A DNA stretch of 64,000 nt from Cordylochernes scorpioides (taxonomy: Eukaryota; Arthropoda; Arachnida; Pseudoscorpiones; Chernetidae): the NCBI GenBank assembly GCA_030710605.1, contig CP092870.1, positions 93,819,742 to 93,883,741 on the forward strand, in the 5' to 3' direction. This document shows, in pieces, positions 42,760 to 53,914 of this stretch. The first letter of the stretch is position 1; each line of letters starts with the position of its first letter. A model generated the notes under the pieces. That model was not told the origin of the DNA. It saw nothing but the letters and a program-made list of their open reading frames with translations, and ran no database searches. The position numbers were made by a program, and so were the translations under genes.

Positions 42760-44090
42760 TGTCGCCATATAGATTCTACCATAACTTCTCAAAGTTTTTA
42801 AAAATATGTTTTTTTTTTATTGGTAACTTTCGAGTATTATCTTTTCTCAACGAAAATCGAAACTACAATGATGTAAGTAACACGTGGAACATGTTGGTAA
42901 ATAAAAATTAAAAATATATATATATATTGTTTCGAAAATCATCTATTATACCTTTTTTATGGATTTTTGTGACAGATATTTATTTAAAAAGCAAAATAAA
43001 AGACATATTTTTATACATTTATGCTTATAATAATCAAAGGAAATAGCTTTTTATTAACCCTAACCTTATCATTTCTCTACTCTCATTGTCTTCAAAAATA
43101 ATTTATAAAAAAAGGAACATTTAATTACTTTCTCTATTTTAATTTGAAAATATCGTTTGGGTTTTTTTTTAATACATATAAATGAAAAGACTTAATATTA
43201 ATTTCTCCAGAAGATATAAATAAATGTTCTCTGAAAAATGTATATATATCAATTAATTTTATTGCAGACGAGAATACCAATTAGATTGAAGCTTAATTAT
43301 CTTGTGGGTAGATTAGGCTTAGGGAGGAGAATATGGAAGCCAGACGAAAATGGTATTAGGGCAATAATATGAGCAGACGCCATATTACATTCTTGGCGGG
43401 CTTTCCTAATTGTCTGACGTCTGCAATCTTTTAGCTGCCCCCCCCCCCCCCTTTCCTTTCTTCATTTTTATCTTCTGGTTCTTTTTTTTAATAACTCTAG
43501 TAAATGGTCGATAGAAGAAGCATAAGATCGATTGTAAAGAAGCCATAAAAACAATTGAAAAAAACAAAAAGATTCCATTTTATTATTGATTTCACTCGAA
43601 TTTTCTTCCCTTTCTGTTAAAGGTAGAAGGCCATTGTCACGTAATGGAAAGTGGTGGAATATTAGTGAATTTTTGATGGTAAAGTATCATGTCTCCTGCA
43701 TGGTATTCCATGTAATAAATCTAACTCCATCCTTCAAATTTGTTTTTACCCCGGTGCCGCCATCTTTGTTTTTTTTGTTCCCTTTTCCCCCAATTGAGAT
43801 CAAATTTCATGGGAATAGGTTTTTAGAAATGTGGCTTCTTGCCATTTCGTTTTATTGCTCCTGGATTCGAAGGACTTATTTCTTTTAAAGTAACCTTTTA
43901 CCTATATTCTTCTTTACAATATTTGCTCATCCATTTGACTTATTAAACAATGGTCACTTTTTTTTTACAATATTCTAATTTTCTTTACTCTATTATATTT
44001 ATGTGAGCGATAGTTACCCAGAAATTATTTGAAAAAGTAAAAATAAATATCAGGTAAAAAGTTTATTTTTGATTTATAAATTTGCGAATG
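42760..44090. other. Non-coding stretch
   Basis: No gene or repeat recognised. Includes a 13-C run near 43438-43451 and TA runs. A 100-codon frame at 43586-43888 is pyrimidine-driven and unremarkable. Confidence 0.35.
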
Positions 44091-44194
44091 AGGTGGTGAG
44101 AAACAGAGCTGGAGCTTTTGCGTTGTTCAAATTTTGGAAGACGGCTGAAGAGAAGAGGAGGCTATATACATAATCTAATTGATGTAAATAATTA

Positions 44195-44390
44195 TATGCA
44201 AATAATCTATGTCAGGATTAGAATGACGTAGACCAGTAAAGTTGCTGCTGTTGTCACAGTGTAGAAAATACTATACCTACTACATGTGGGTTTCTCTCTG
44301 CATTCTTGGTTCTCTTCTCTTACTCTGTAAACTGGCGAATCCTGTATAGGACGATAGGTCCTCAATAAAGGCTTTTGTTGTTGTAATTTA
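44195..44390 (+). mobile_element. Possible SINE or LINE 3' tail
   Basis: GGCGAATCCTGTATAGGACG, ATAGGTCCTCAATAAAGGC and TTTTGTTGTTG form a hairpin followed by a short (TTG)n tail, the layout of some LINE and SINE 3' ends. No Pol III boxes were found upstream. Confidence 0.35.
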
Positions 44391-44767
44391 AATTTGCAAG
44401 CTTTCGAGCAAATATACTGATCTTTAACGGGCTGATATTCTATGTATAAACTCTATTATATTTAATTATAAAATCATTGGATCAAAATATAATTTTATGC
44501 GTTTTTATATATATGCCTTTTTTAATTAAAGATCTATTTATGGATTGCTCTCTATTTTCTTTACTTTATTATGGTTTTTTTTTTCTTCGAAATTTAACCA
44601 GTTTTAGTAAATGGTATAAAGGAATTCTCTAAATACCTTTTTTTTAAACGTGCTATAGTTGGGGTAGTCGTGTATTGAAAAAAAAAAAGATAATTTATTT
44701 TATTTTATTTATAAATGCTACTAGTTTTTGTCTCAAAGAGGATTAATAGAAATTAAATACAAATTTT

Positions 44768-44890
44768 TAATTAAAAAGGCATATATTGGATCAAAATATC
44801 ATTTATTTTACCAATATTTCAGTTGGCTGAACGCCAACCTTTATCAAGGTGTTATAACATTTTAAAGTGTGTCAACAACAAACTCAGCGC
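44768..44890. repeat. F3 family, half copy
   Basis: GGCATATATTGGATCAAAAT, CAGTTGGCTGAACGCCAACC, TTTATCAAGGTGTTATAAC and GTGTGTCAACAACAAACTC. The second arm is missing. An isolated F3 end also occurs at about 44465-44560. Confidence 0.65.
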
Positions 44891-45141
44891 CACATAACGT
44901 CAACAGCATTAAGTTTTTAAAATACAAATAAATTTTAAATACAAATTAATGAGAACTTTTAATATATATATATATATATATAATATGCAAATCTTCCAAC
45001 GAAAAATAGTCACCTACAAGCAACCAAGATGATCAAAAATTAGCAGAAATCTTATCTTTTTATTAATATTTAATACCATTAAGTAATCATGTACTCAAAA
45101 GAACCAGCAATTGATCTCTATCTCAAAATAATATTTATTAT

Positions 45142-45144
<3 letters not shown>

Positions 45145-45187
<43 letters not shown>
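45145..45187. repeat. (TA)n microsatellite
   Basis: About 21 TA units. Confidence 0.95.
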
Positions 45188-45188
<1 letters not shown>

Positions 45189-45204
45189 CCCTTCTAAATA
45201 ATAA

Positions 45205-45410
45205 ACAAAACGGCTTTCGAGGGTGAGTTCCTTGTTGTTTTTTTTTTTTTTTTTTTTTCTTCTCAAGAATTCGGATATTACAAACCCCTTCTACAGGAGT
45301 ATGTTATTAAATAAATCTTAATATAAACTCCTGCAGAAGGGTTTGTGATATCCGAAAGCTTGATATGAATATTAAATAAAACAATAAACTCATCTTTGGA
45401 TTCAATTTTT
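45205..45410. repeat. F8 foldback with poly-T insertion
   Basis: The minus-strand CTGTAGAAGGGGTTTGTAAT and + strand CTGCAGAAGGGTTTGTGATA then CCGAAAGCTTG (to about 45361) face each other. The left arm is broken by a roughly 20-base T run. Outer AATAATAAACAAAACGGC and AAACAATAAACTCATCTTTG are loosely related. Confidence 0.6.
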
Positions 45411-47095
45411 TTTTTAACATAAAAAAGACTCGGTGAGAATCAAAAGAAAATATAACGATAAATCATTGATTAAATAACAACTATATATACAAAATATTCA
45501 GATTAGAAATTTACAATTTTAAAATATATTATATATATGTACTTTTATTCAAATTATAATAATATGTAAATAATAATATATGTAAATAGTATGTATTTAA
45601 ATAAGCACAAATAATTGTATCTGTAGCGAAAACAGAGTTTTTAATGGATTATTTTCAATCCAAATTTGCATATTGCAAATGGAGTAGGTTATGGAATTAG
45701 TGCAGTATTATCAGTAGTATAGACCTTGTTAAAATAGGTCAGCTCCATGGTGATTCCAAGGCTCAATGCCTCATTAGCAACTGCCCCTTAGTATTCCTAG
45801 CACATCAGTACGTGCACGTCCTTAATATAGTTAGTAGTGTGACCAGATGGGTGCTGAGAGAACCTTCTGTGAGATTACATATATATTTTTTAATTATTGA
45901 TATTCTGTGAGTTTCTTGTTTTTATTATTCGAGAAAATTTTATTATGTTAGAAAAAATATTTCTTTTATTCTGTTATTGTTTTGCTCTTTATTAAATAAT
46001 ATTTTTAAATTTAATTAATACGTAAATTTGTGGTTATAATAAACAAAATTTTATATATTGAGGTGTTAGAAAAAGTATTCATTTTTAACTTCTATTATAT
46101 GAAATATTCTATGAAATAAAACTTTGAGAAAATTACGCAATACATATTTTTCACTGTTATATCGAATTTATAAAATTAATTCTATATTAATAAATTTAAA
46201 AAATTATGTAAGTATATATATATATACTAAACATATTTAACACAAAGCAATAACGCCCCATCTATACATATAAAATGAAAGGATTTAAAAGCACGAATGT
46301 TTCTTTTATACATAATACAAACTTCTACTGTCCTTACTGCGATGAAAAATATTAACTATTAACATATTTACAACAATTCTAAAAGTATCATATTCTAAAA
46401 CTGCGTGTGTGGTTAAAAATGTAGGATATTCAATGAATGAAAATTTAAAAATATATATATATTTTTTTAAATTATAAAATATTCAATTTTTTTATAGGTT
46501 ATATATAGCAAACAACAAGAATAATAATATAAATTCAACTGATATGTTTTATAGAGTAATGATATTAATTTATAATATATACCAGGCCTATAAGTTTTTA
46601 TATAGTTTAATAAACATTTCAAATTAGAATTTTAAATTATTTTCATTTTTTCAAATCAATAATTATGTGTTGAAAAGAAAGAATATTTTGTCTTATCTAT
46701 TAAAACCTAATGAAATTCCCCAATAAGAATTATCTTTTTACACTCATTGATTTCTTAATTACTATTTTTTTTTTTTCAAATGGTAACGCGTAAGGTTAAA
46801 ATAATGGATAACGAACAAAAAATAAAAGTTTTAAAATCTTTTTTAAAAATCTATTTTTCACCTAATGCATATTCTATATAGTTTTTTTTTTTTTTCATGG
46901 GGGAATTGATTTTTTTTTTAAGTTGCAAAGATATTTGTTTTCTGTTATCTTTGCCAAACACACATGCCTTGTTTTTGATTCACTGATAAAATATATCAAT
47001 AAAAATCATTTTGAGGTTAAAAAGTTAGGGATTAGCATTTTGACATAATTAGCAATTGTAGTGTGATACATCTTCTTAAGAAAATAAAAAGCAAA
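45411..47095. other. AT-rich stretch with an F2 piece
   Basis: Mostly featureless. A partial F2 copy lies at about 46250-46350 (AAAGGATTTAAAAGCACGAA, ATACAAACTTCTACTGTCC). Confidence 0.4.
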
Positions 47096-47097
47096 TT

Positions 47098-47557
47098 CTG
47101 ATCTTCTTAAAATATATTTTCTTTTTTATTTATTTATTTTTTGCATCTTTAAATTTAAAAGTAACACATTATTGACACAATAGAGATTTATTCTTTAAAT
47201 AAAATACTAGTATCCTTATGTGTCCTATAAGAGTATCCTATAACAGTATCCTATGTGCATATATTTCAATTTAATTATTTGAATTTCAAATTCTTAATGA
47301 AAATTGCTATCTATAATTCCATTCTGGTCTTCTTAAAATATATTTTCTTTTTTATTTATTTATTTTTTTACACCTTTAAATTTAAAACTAACGTATTATT
47401 GACACAATAGAAATTTATTCTTTAAATAAAATACTAGTATACTTATGTATCCTATAAGAGTATCCTATAACAGTATCCTATGTGCATATATTTCAATTTA
47501 ATTATTTGAATTTCAAATTCTTAATGAAAATTGCTATCTATAATTCCATATTATATA
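47098..47557. repeat. Two-copy tandem duplication, about 229 bp
   Basis: 47098-47327 and 47328-47557 share TCTTCTTAAAATATATTTTC, GACACAATAGA(G/A)ATTTATTC, AAATACTAGTATCCTTATGT and TTGCTATCTATAATTCCAT with only a handful of differences, so this is a recent segmental duplication. Confidence 0.9.
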
Positions 47558-47577
47558 AATATATGTAACTTTTCATT

Positions 47578-47705
47578 ATAATGTCTTCAAATTAAAGATA
47601 ATTCGGCCAGTAAATATTTTTATTACTTCGACGTTTTTACTGGCCGAAGTATTTTTAATTTGAAGAACTATGAATGCCGGCCAGGAAGCCTCTATCTTTA
47701 AGATT
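47578..47705. repeat. F4 family, collapsed copy
   Basis: CTTCAAATTAAAGATAATTC and GAAGTATTTTTAATTTGAAG are the two outer arms. The hammerhead-like cores have been lost, leaving GTAAATATTTTTATTACTTCGACG. It is followed by GAATGCCGGCCAGGAAGCCT. Confidence 0.65.
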
Positions 47706-47784
47706 TTCATTATTAATTAGTCAAATAATTCATATTTTATATCAATTGATTTAAATATACTGGTTATAAATTAAATAATACATC

Positions 47785-48075
47785 AGGTTTCTGGAGATGA
47801 AAGTTTCTTTTCATCCTATTAACATAATCTCAAGCTTTCGGAAATCTCTGCCCTTCTACAGGAGTATACGTAAAAAAACGAATAAATTTCAAGGTATATA
47901 AGATAGCCTGGTTTGTCGATTTCAAATATTTTAAAACATCTAAGTTAGATTGTGGAATAATTGCAATGGAATTTAAACTGTATATACCAATAAAATTAAT
48001 TGCAAAATAGGAATTTTAAATAAAGAAACTTTTTGCAATTAATTTTATTGGTTTATACCATTTTAAAACATGTTT
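47785..48075. repeat. F8 arm and small foldback
   Basis: The minus strand at about 47830-47863 reads CTGTAGAAGGGCAGAGATTT then CCGAAAGCTTG. At 47983-48060, ATACCAATAAAATTAATTGC and its complement flank a 30-base loop. Confidence 0.5.
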
Positions 48076-48194
48076 ATTGTAAGAAATATAAATAAATTTG
48101 GAAAATATATAGTTTACTGATCAAATTTGAATACCAAGTTAATATCCGTAATAGTTAATAATTAGTTCTCTCAATGCTATAGCATAATAGTAAA

Positions 48195-48550
48195 CTAACA
48201 CAAAGCAATAACACGCCATCTATACATATAAAATAAAAGGATTTAAAAGCACGAATGTTTCTTATATACATAATACAAACTTCTACTGCCCTTACTGCGA
48301 TGGAAAAAATATATTGGGAGGGCTTGGCTTATCAGTGGTGAACCCTCCCAGCAGTTTCGCCAATTTAATCCACCAGATCGCTTCTCAGAGCTCTAATACT
48401 GTATTGGACGATTCTGCTTATATACACAGCACTGATGATCCAAGCCCTACCAATATAAATTTTTTCATCGCAATAAGGGCAGTAGAAGTTTGTATTATGT
48501 ATAAAAGAAACATTCTTGCTTTTAAATCCTTTCATTTTATATAATAGTAA
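48195..48550. repeat. F2 family, long copy
   Basis: AGCAATAACACGCCATCTAT, AAAGCACGAATGTTTCTTAT, GGGAGGGCTTGGCTTATCAG, GTGAACCCTCCCAGCAGTTT, AGAGCTCTAATACTGTATTG and the complementary far arm TGTATAAAAGAAACATTCTT. About 350 bp. Confidence 0.75.
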
Positions 48551-48570
48551 ACGTAATATAGTATAAATAT

Positions 48571-48968
48571 TGTATCGAAGCATTTATTATTTTACAAGCA
48601 TTATTTTACCCTTGTATTAACAGAGTATCATTTTTTATGTTTATATTTTACTACTCTGTAAACTTCCCTTATTGCTTATCTTTTGTTTATCATTCATAGT
48701 TTGAGTCAAAAGGCGATCCATTAATTAAGATTATATAAAAGGGCGTACCTGGATCTGTAAAGAAAAATAAAACAATTTTTTTCTTTAAATATTTCGAGAG
48801 ATTGCTCCCTCTTTATCCCTCTATATAGAGGGAGCAATCTCTCGAAATATTTTAAGATTTTTTTTTTTTCTTTACAGATCCAGGTACGCCCTTTTATATA
48901 AACATCCTTACCTGAAATAAATTGCTGTCTCATCCTGAAGTTTGTCTTCCCTAATTTTCCACGTGGCA
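48571..48968. mobile_element. Solo LTR interrupted by a foldback
   Basis: Starts TGTATCGAAGCATTTATTAT and ends TAATTTTCCACGTGGCA, matching the LTR at 13653-13826. ATAT precedes and ATGT follows. The LTR is split by the insertion at about 48733-48903; its halves resume with CCTGAAATAAATTGCTGTCT. Confidence 0.65.
48733..48903. mobile_element. Near-perfect foldback inserted in an LTR
   Basis: Arms of about 80 bases, from TATAAAAGGGCGTACCTGGA and TCTGTAAAG to ATTTCGAGAGATTGCTCCCT, mirror each other around TTTATCCCTCTATA. TATA borders both sides. It is not related to the other foldback families here. Confidence 0.8.
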
Positions 48969-49389
48969 ATGTATTCATAAAATACTCGCTCAGCTTCATA
49001 TTATATTTACCAATCAAAATGTTGAACGAAATTCAAATGACCTTCAAACGTCCTTGAAGTGACTTGAAGCCAAATATTTTTCACGAAGATATCTTCTAAG
49101 AAATATCTTTCAAAATCCAATAAACTAGTTGCTAACAAATCTAACCATATTTAAATAAACTTAATTTAAACGTGTGAATATTAATCCCATAATACACATA
49201 ACCTAATATAATTAAATATTTCTTTAAATTATATTAAGAGAAATTTGTGGGGGTTAATTATATATATTAGCTTAGATTTGATTTAGTAGCTTGTTATTTA
49301 TCTAATTGTATTTAAATGCGTTTTCATTTGAGAATGGTAAGTTGGCTTTTTGTCTACCTTTTCTACATTAGTTTCATGAAGAGGTAGGA

Positions 49390-50075
49390 AGATTGGTAGT
49401 ATTTGAACATTTTGAAGATATGAAGGAGAATGGGAAAGATAAGATGGGTTGAAGGAATTTGATTCAAACAAATCTTGAGAAATTTGGAACAGCAACGAGG
49501 TCCTTTGAAGGAATTCAGGGAAGATGAATTAGATGGAATATATATTAAGAGTAAATGGGTTGATAAAGAAAGTTCTGATAGGTAAAATGAATGGAAAGAG
49601 AACGGTAGAAAAAAAGAATAATTGGACTGATGGACTGGATGGGAAGTTATGAAGAAATAAATAGAAGAACTCAAGATAGAGAAGTATGGTGTAACTGTAG
49701 ACCTGGACATGCTTAAGAACAGAAACTGAAGAAAAATTAGACTGATAGACTGGATGGGAAGTTATGAAGAAATAAATAGAAGAACTCAAGATAGAGAAGT
49801 ATGGTGTAACTGTAGACCTGGACATGCTTAAGAACAGAAACTGAAGAAAAATTAGACTGATAGACTGGATGGGAAGTTATGAAGAAATAAAGAGAATAAC
49901 TCAAGATAGAGAAGTATGGCGTTATTTGAGAACAGTACCTGATCAAGAACAGAAAAACCTTTTTCAGAAGAATTGAACCTATGGGCTTGATGGGAAGTTA
50001 TCAAGAAATAATGATTAATGCTTAAGATAAAGATACTTGGCACGACTGTTTCCAAAAGATTCTCAAGAATAGGGA
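49390..50075. repeat. Tandem repeat, about 116-bp unit, four copies
   Basis: GATGGGAAGTTATGAAGAAA starts near 49638, 49753, 49868 and (as ATCAAGAAAT) 49989. Units include AACTCAAGATAGAGAAGTAT, TGTAGACCTGGACATGC and AAGAACAGAAACTGAAG. The middle two copies are nearly identical. More diverged sequence of similar character extends left to about 49390. Several minus-strand open frames across it repeat the same peptide and are not genes. Confidence 0.85.
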
Positions 50076-50334
50076 AGCCGAAAATTGATTTTATATAAAT
50101 GAATATGATAATTATTTCAAGAGTACATTATATATGTTCATGTTAGTGATTGAGTTTTGATTTTAACATTCCATAATATAAATAAAACTCCATATATTTG
50201 TACAATACAGCCATGATTGTTGACTTTATTGTGCTTGGGTTCTAACAAAATATAGGATTATAGGCCTAAATGTGGAAAGTGAACAGAAGTCGCAGTTGAG
50301 TCTAATTTCCATATATACTTCAGTATTAAAAAAA

Positions 50335-50625
50335 AAAGAGGCATATCCTGATCAGGAGCACATATTCTTTTCAGAAGGCAGAGCGCCATCTGGTGGAAAA
50401 GAAATCAACTAATCATTGATTTAGCCTGTTCCCTAATATTTGGCTAACCCAATTTCTTGATAAATCAAGAAAAGTCATCCACGAACGTGTTTCGCGTTGT
50501 TGACGCTCGTCAGCGTGGAGAAGGCTGTACCACTGCGACCAAAAATAATTTTGGTCCCAGTTTCTTCTTGAGAAACCAAGAAATGGGTATTTAAGGTCAA
50601 ACTTGCGTAAATACGCTTAACATGT
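50335..50625 (-). repeat. F5 long form with hammerhead-like core
   Basis: Minus-strand order matches 17905-18190. The core, read on the minus strand, is CTGACGA, GCGTCAACAACGC, GAAAC over 50489-50513, followed by ACGTTCGTGGATGAC. Stem II pairs GCG with CGC, weaker than the GCGC of 18017-18029. Confidence 0.7.
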
Positions 50626-50679
50626 GAAAAACAAGTATAAGTGTAATATAAGTAAGTATAAAAGTATAATAATAACATT

Positions 50680-50985
50680 TTATCGTAAAGATAGAGGCTG
50701 CCTGGCCGGCATTCATATTTATATAAAAAATAGACACTTCGGCCAGTTGGAGTTTTTTATTTTCTCAACGTTTCGACAAAAATCTTTTGTCTTCGTCAGG
50801 AGAAGTAAATAAAATAAAGCATTTAGCAAGACGTTAAAAATTGTTCTGAGGTTTGCAAGGGCGTTCTCACGTGATTTTTCGAATTTAGTACAACACAAAG
50901 ACAAAGACAAAAGATTTTTGTCGAAACGTTGAGAAAATAAAAAACTCCAACTGGCCGAAGTGTCTATTTTTTATATAAATAACAT
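50680..50985. repeat. F4 foldback
   Basis: Outer arms AAAAAATAGACACTTCGGCC and its complement at about 50950-50975. The minus-strand core CTGACGA, GACAAAAGATTTTTGTC, GAAACG spans 50770-50799. In the opposite arm the CTGACGA part has decayed to ACAAAGA while the hairpin and GAAACG (50923-50928) remain. Confidence 0.75.
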
Positions 50986-51009
50986 TTTAATTTCATTTTA
51001 ACTCCTGTC

Positions 51010-51125
51010 CTATTGGAGATTTATTGTAGTGTGCTTTCTCCTGTGGAAGAACTTTCTTGCTGGAAAGTTAGAGATTTGTGAATTAAAATGTTTTAGAAGA
51101 AACTGGAAACCTGATGTTTTCACTT
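51010..51125 (+). repeat. F8-type remnant
   Basis: CTCCTGTGGAAGAACTTTCT and TGCTGGAAAGTTAGAG resemble the CTGTAGA...CGAAAGC module with several changes, followed by TTTTAGAAGAAACTGGAAAC. Confidence 0.4.
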
Positions 51126-51227
51126 TAATATTGACACATGGGATTTTTTATATATTTTATTGAACAATTCTATATACAGTTACGAACGTCATTCCTCATC
51201 TCCTAATCAATCAATCATCAGTTTTCA

Positions 51228-51598
51228 TCTCTGTCACCGTTTGCTTTTTTTTTTTTTGGAATGGCGCCCTCCTATTGGTTGGCTACGGTCACGCCACCTT
51301 TGCCCCCCCCCTCCCCCACTCGCTATTTCGTCTTTGTAACTATTGTGTTGGAGCGGGTCGCTCCTTAAATAAATGCATATATTAGTTAATAACCAAATGG
51401 AATCCTCTCTTTCTTTTTCCCAGTATGAGACGCCTACGGAAGCCAACAGTACATAGACAGATAAAGCACATAGGCTATAGTTATTAACTAATATATGCAA
51501 ATATTTAAGGCGCCAATTTATAATTGTAACAAATAGTATTTGAATCAAAACATTCAATCGGGGGTAAAACACTGGCGTTGCCCGGGTCATTCGGCTAG
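51228..51598 (+). mobile_element. Non-autonomous Helitron (371 bp)
   Basis: Starts TCTCTGTCACCGTTTGC after an A and ends with a hairpin CACTGGCGTTGCCCGGGT, CATTCGGCTAG and T. Its last 90 bases match the tRNA-bearing element at 16858-17140. The middle is different: it holds GGAATGGCGCCCTCCTATTG, a C-rich run and TGGAGCGGGTCGCTCC, plus a pair of inverted ATGCATATATTAGTTAATAA arms. Confidence 0.75.
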
Positions 51599-51649
51599 TG
51601 ATATATATGGGTAACTCTTGTATTTAAAATGTACCTTAGCACAAAAACG

Positions 51650-51830
51650 CGTACGTTGTAAGCTTTTCTTAATTAATCAAGAATGGGTATTTGGCCGATT
51701 CAGGAATATAAAAAAATCAACGAATAGTTGATATTTATTTCGACAGATGGCGCAAGCCATAAGCAATTTTTAGTCGTACGATCAGAAAATGCCTTTTTTT
51801 CTTAATTTCTCCACCTAATCCCAGTACAAT
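51650..51830 (+). repeat. F5b family copy
   Basis: CAAGAATGGGTATTTGGCCG, CAACGAATAGTTGATATTTA and GACAGATGGCGCAAGCCATA match the second arm of 32600-32870. Confidence 0.6.
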
Positions 51831-51889
51831 TTCATTTTTTGTACTATTTTTCAAATTGAAAAATATTTTTAAAAAATAATAATTATCCT

Positions 51890-52330
51890 CTAGATGACCT
51901 TTGAAAAAAAGAAATTTTTTACGGTTGGGCCCTGGAAAGCTTTATGGTTTCCAGGGATTGTTGTGAGGTATGAGGTCTCTAGTTGGTGTTTATACCCAGG
52001 GTTTATGGAGTCATAAACGGGGGTAGCAGTGGCCAATGGAATGGCAATCGCCTTGGTCGTGGACGTTGATAGCTTTCTGCAGAATATTATCTATATTCTG
52101 ATTGGTGGATGGCCTAAATTGACGATCAGAAGTTGTTGGAATGTGACGCCATCGTCTTCTCGTTTTACTGGTTATTGTTTTCTTTCGGATTGTTGTTGAA
52201 ATTTTGAAAAAAATGGCTGAATTTTCGGAAATATGAAAGGCCATTCTATCGATTTTTACTCTATTTACAATTTGTTGATGAAATTTAGGATGGGATGTAT
52301 TTTCGGAAATTTAAGATTATTCTATAAACG
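51890..52330. other. Unassigned stretch with an open frame
   Basis: Moderate GC. The minus strand carries a 77-codon frame (52244-52011) starting MAFHISENSAIFFKIS and including RQFRPSTNQNIDNIL. GGGCCCTGGAAAGCTTTATGG and its near-complement at 51931-51960 make a hairpin. I do not recognise the peptide. Confidence 0.25.
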
Positions 52331-53880
52331 GTCAGGAAAAGTCTATTTCATTTTTAACACCTTTTAAAAACCTTTACATATTCACCATTATATATATGTG
52401 TGTGTATGTGTGTGTTAAATAAAAATTCCTATTTGTATTTGAAATGCATTGCGCTGGAATTTGTGCAGTCGTCTACCAGATAGCGCCGCTTTGCACTATA
52501 TAGGTCTGTTGTTGTTTTCCTTTAACCGGCTCGTAACCTTTGGTAAATATGTAGATACGTAATATTTTATGTTCTTTCTTCTTCACGCTTCAACTCAGGT
52601 ATTACTTCCTAAATTGTTTCGTCAGATCAATTAAAAGGAATAGTGATTTTCAAGTCGTTTTATTATAATTTTTCAAGATGCCGCGACTGCATACCATTCA
52701 AAATATACTCTAATATTAAAAATTATCAAATATAATTTCTATATATCTCAAAATATTATAAATCATATATATATATATGTTAGTTATCAATACTAAACTA
52801 TTCTATTAACGAATATAATCTGATTAGTATTCCTTCCCCTCTACTACATAATGCTAGGGTTGAATAATTCTGAATATATCGAACTATGCTTCTAGAATAG
52901 ATTTGCATAGAATGTATGATATACTCCAATTATCTGATGTGTACCTAATTGGTTATGGAAGCGTTGAATATTTAGAGTTTTAGGAATATACTACATATAT
53001 ATATATATGTATTTACATATTTACATATGTGTTCCTTCTATTTAATCTTTAAATACATACCCCTGGACGGTTGATTCTTCATAGAATGCTATATTCAAAT
53101 AATAAAATATGGAAATATTGGAAAACTTACTGCCTTATAAACGTTTTATATAGATATAATATATATTATGATACATTAGTGCGCCATCTGTTTTAATAAA
53201 TTTAAACTATTTTTAACGCGTATGATTCTTTTTGAAATATAACAATTTCTAGTACCCTTACTGCACAATGAAAAAATAATATATTATAAATATTACGAAT
53301 TATAATATATTATAATCGAAATTTAATTTAAAAGTTTAACTTAAAAATCGAATACGAAATTCATATATTGTGTAGTTATGTAATTAATTCCCTATGAAAA
53401 TGTATTAAAGTCTCCAATACACTTATATGGGAATAGATTTTGCCTTATTCAACTTGGTTATTATCATAGATCCTGAAAATATGTTTCTATGTATATATTA
53501 TATATATAAATACTATTATTTAATATATTTTTAAAATATCTCTATAAAAGTATACATTTAAAATATTTTATTTTTATTTTTTATTTTTGCTTTTAATTAA
53601 CTTTACACAGATTTTTAATATACAGAATATGATATTAAAATAATATATATATAATTATATATCGATAAAAATCATTTTTTCATTTCTACATATATACCTT
53701 ATATATTATATAATAATATAAATATGAGAAAGTTATATAATACTTATTTCAAATTTAATGTTTTTCTATGAACTGCTAACAAAGTGTAATTAGCAGTGTG
53801 GCCAGGTTGAATTTAAACAAAGTTAGACTCTCTCCCCATTATCTGTGAATAAACAACTAGCTTATCTTTATTGCGAGTTA
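52331..53880. other. AT-rich non-coding stretch
   Basis: Nothing recognised. TA runs near 52765 and 53000. Confidence 0.4.
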
Positions 53881-53914
53881 ATTTCGGCGCAGACGCGAAG
53901 AGATAGCATTCAAA

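Noticed and set aside
49298..50055. Five overlapping minus-strand frames with repeated FHNFPSS-like peptides
   Set aside because: They are readings of the roughly 116-base tandem repeat and start and stop with it.
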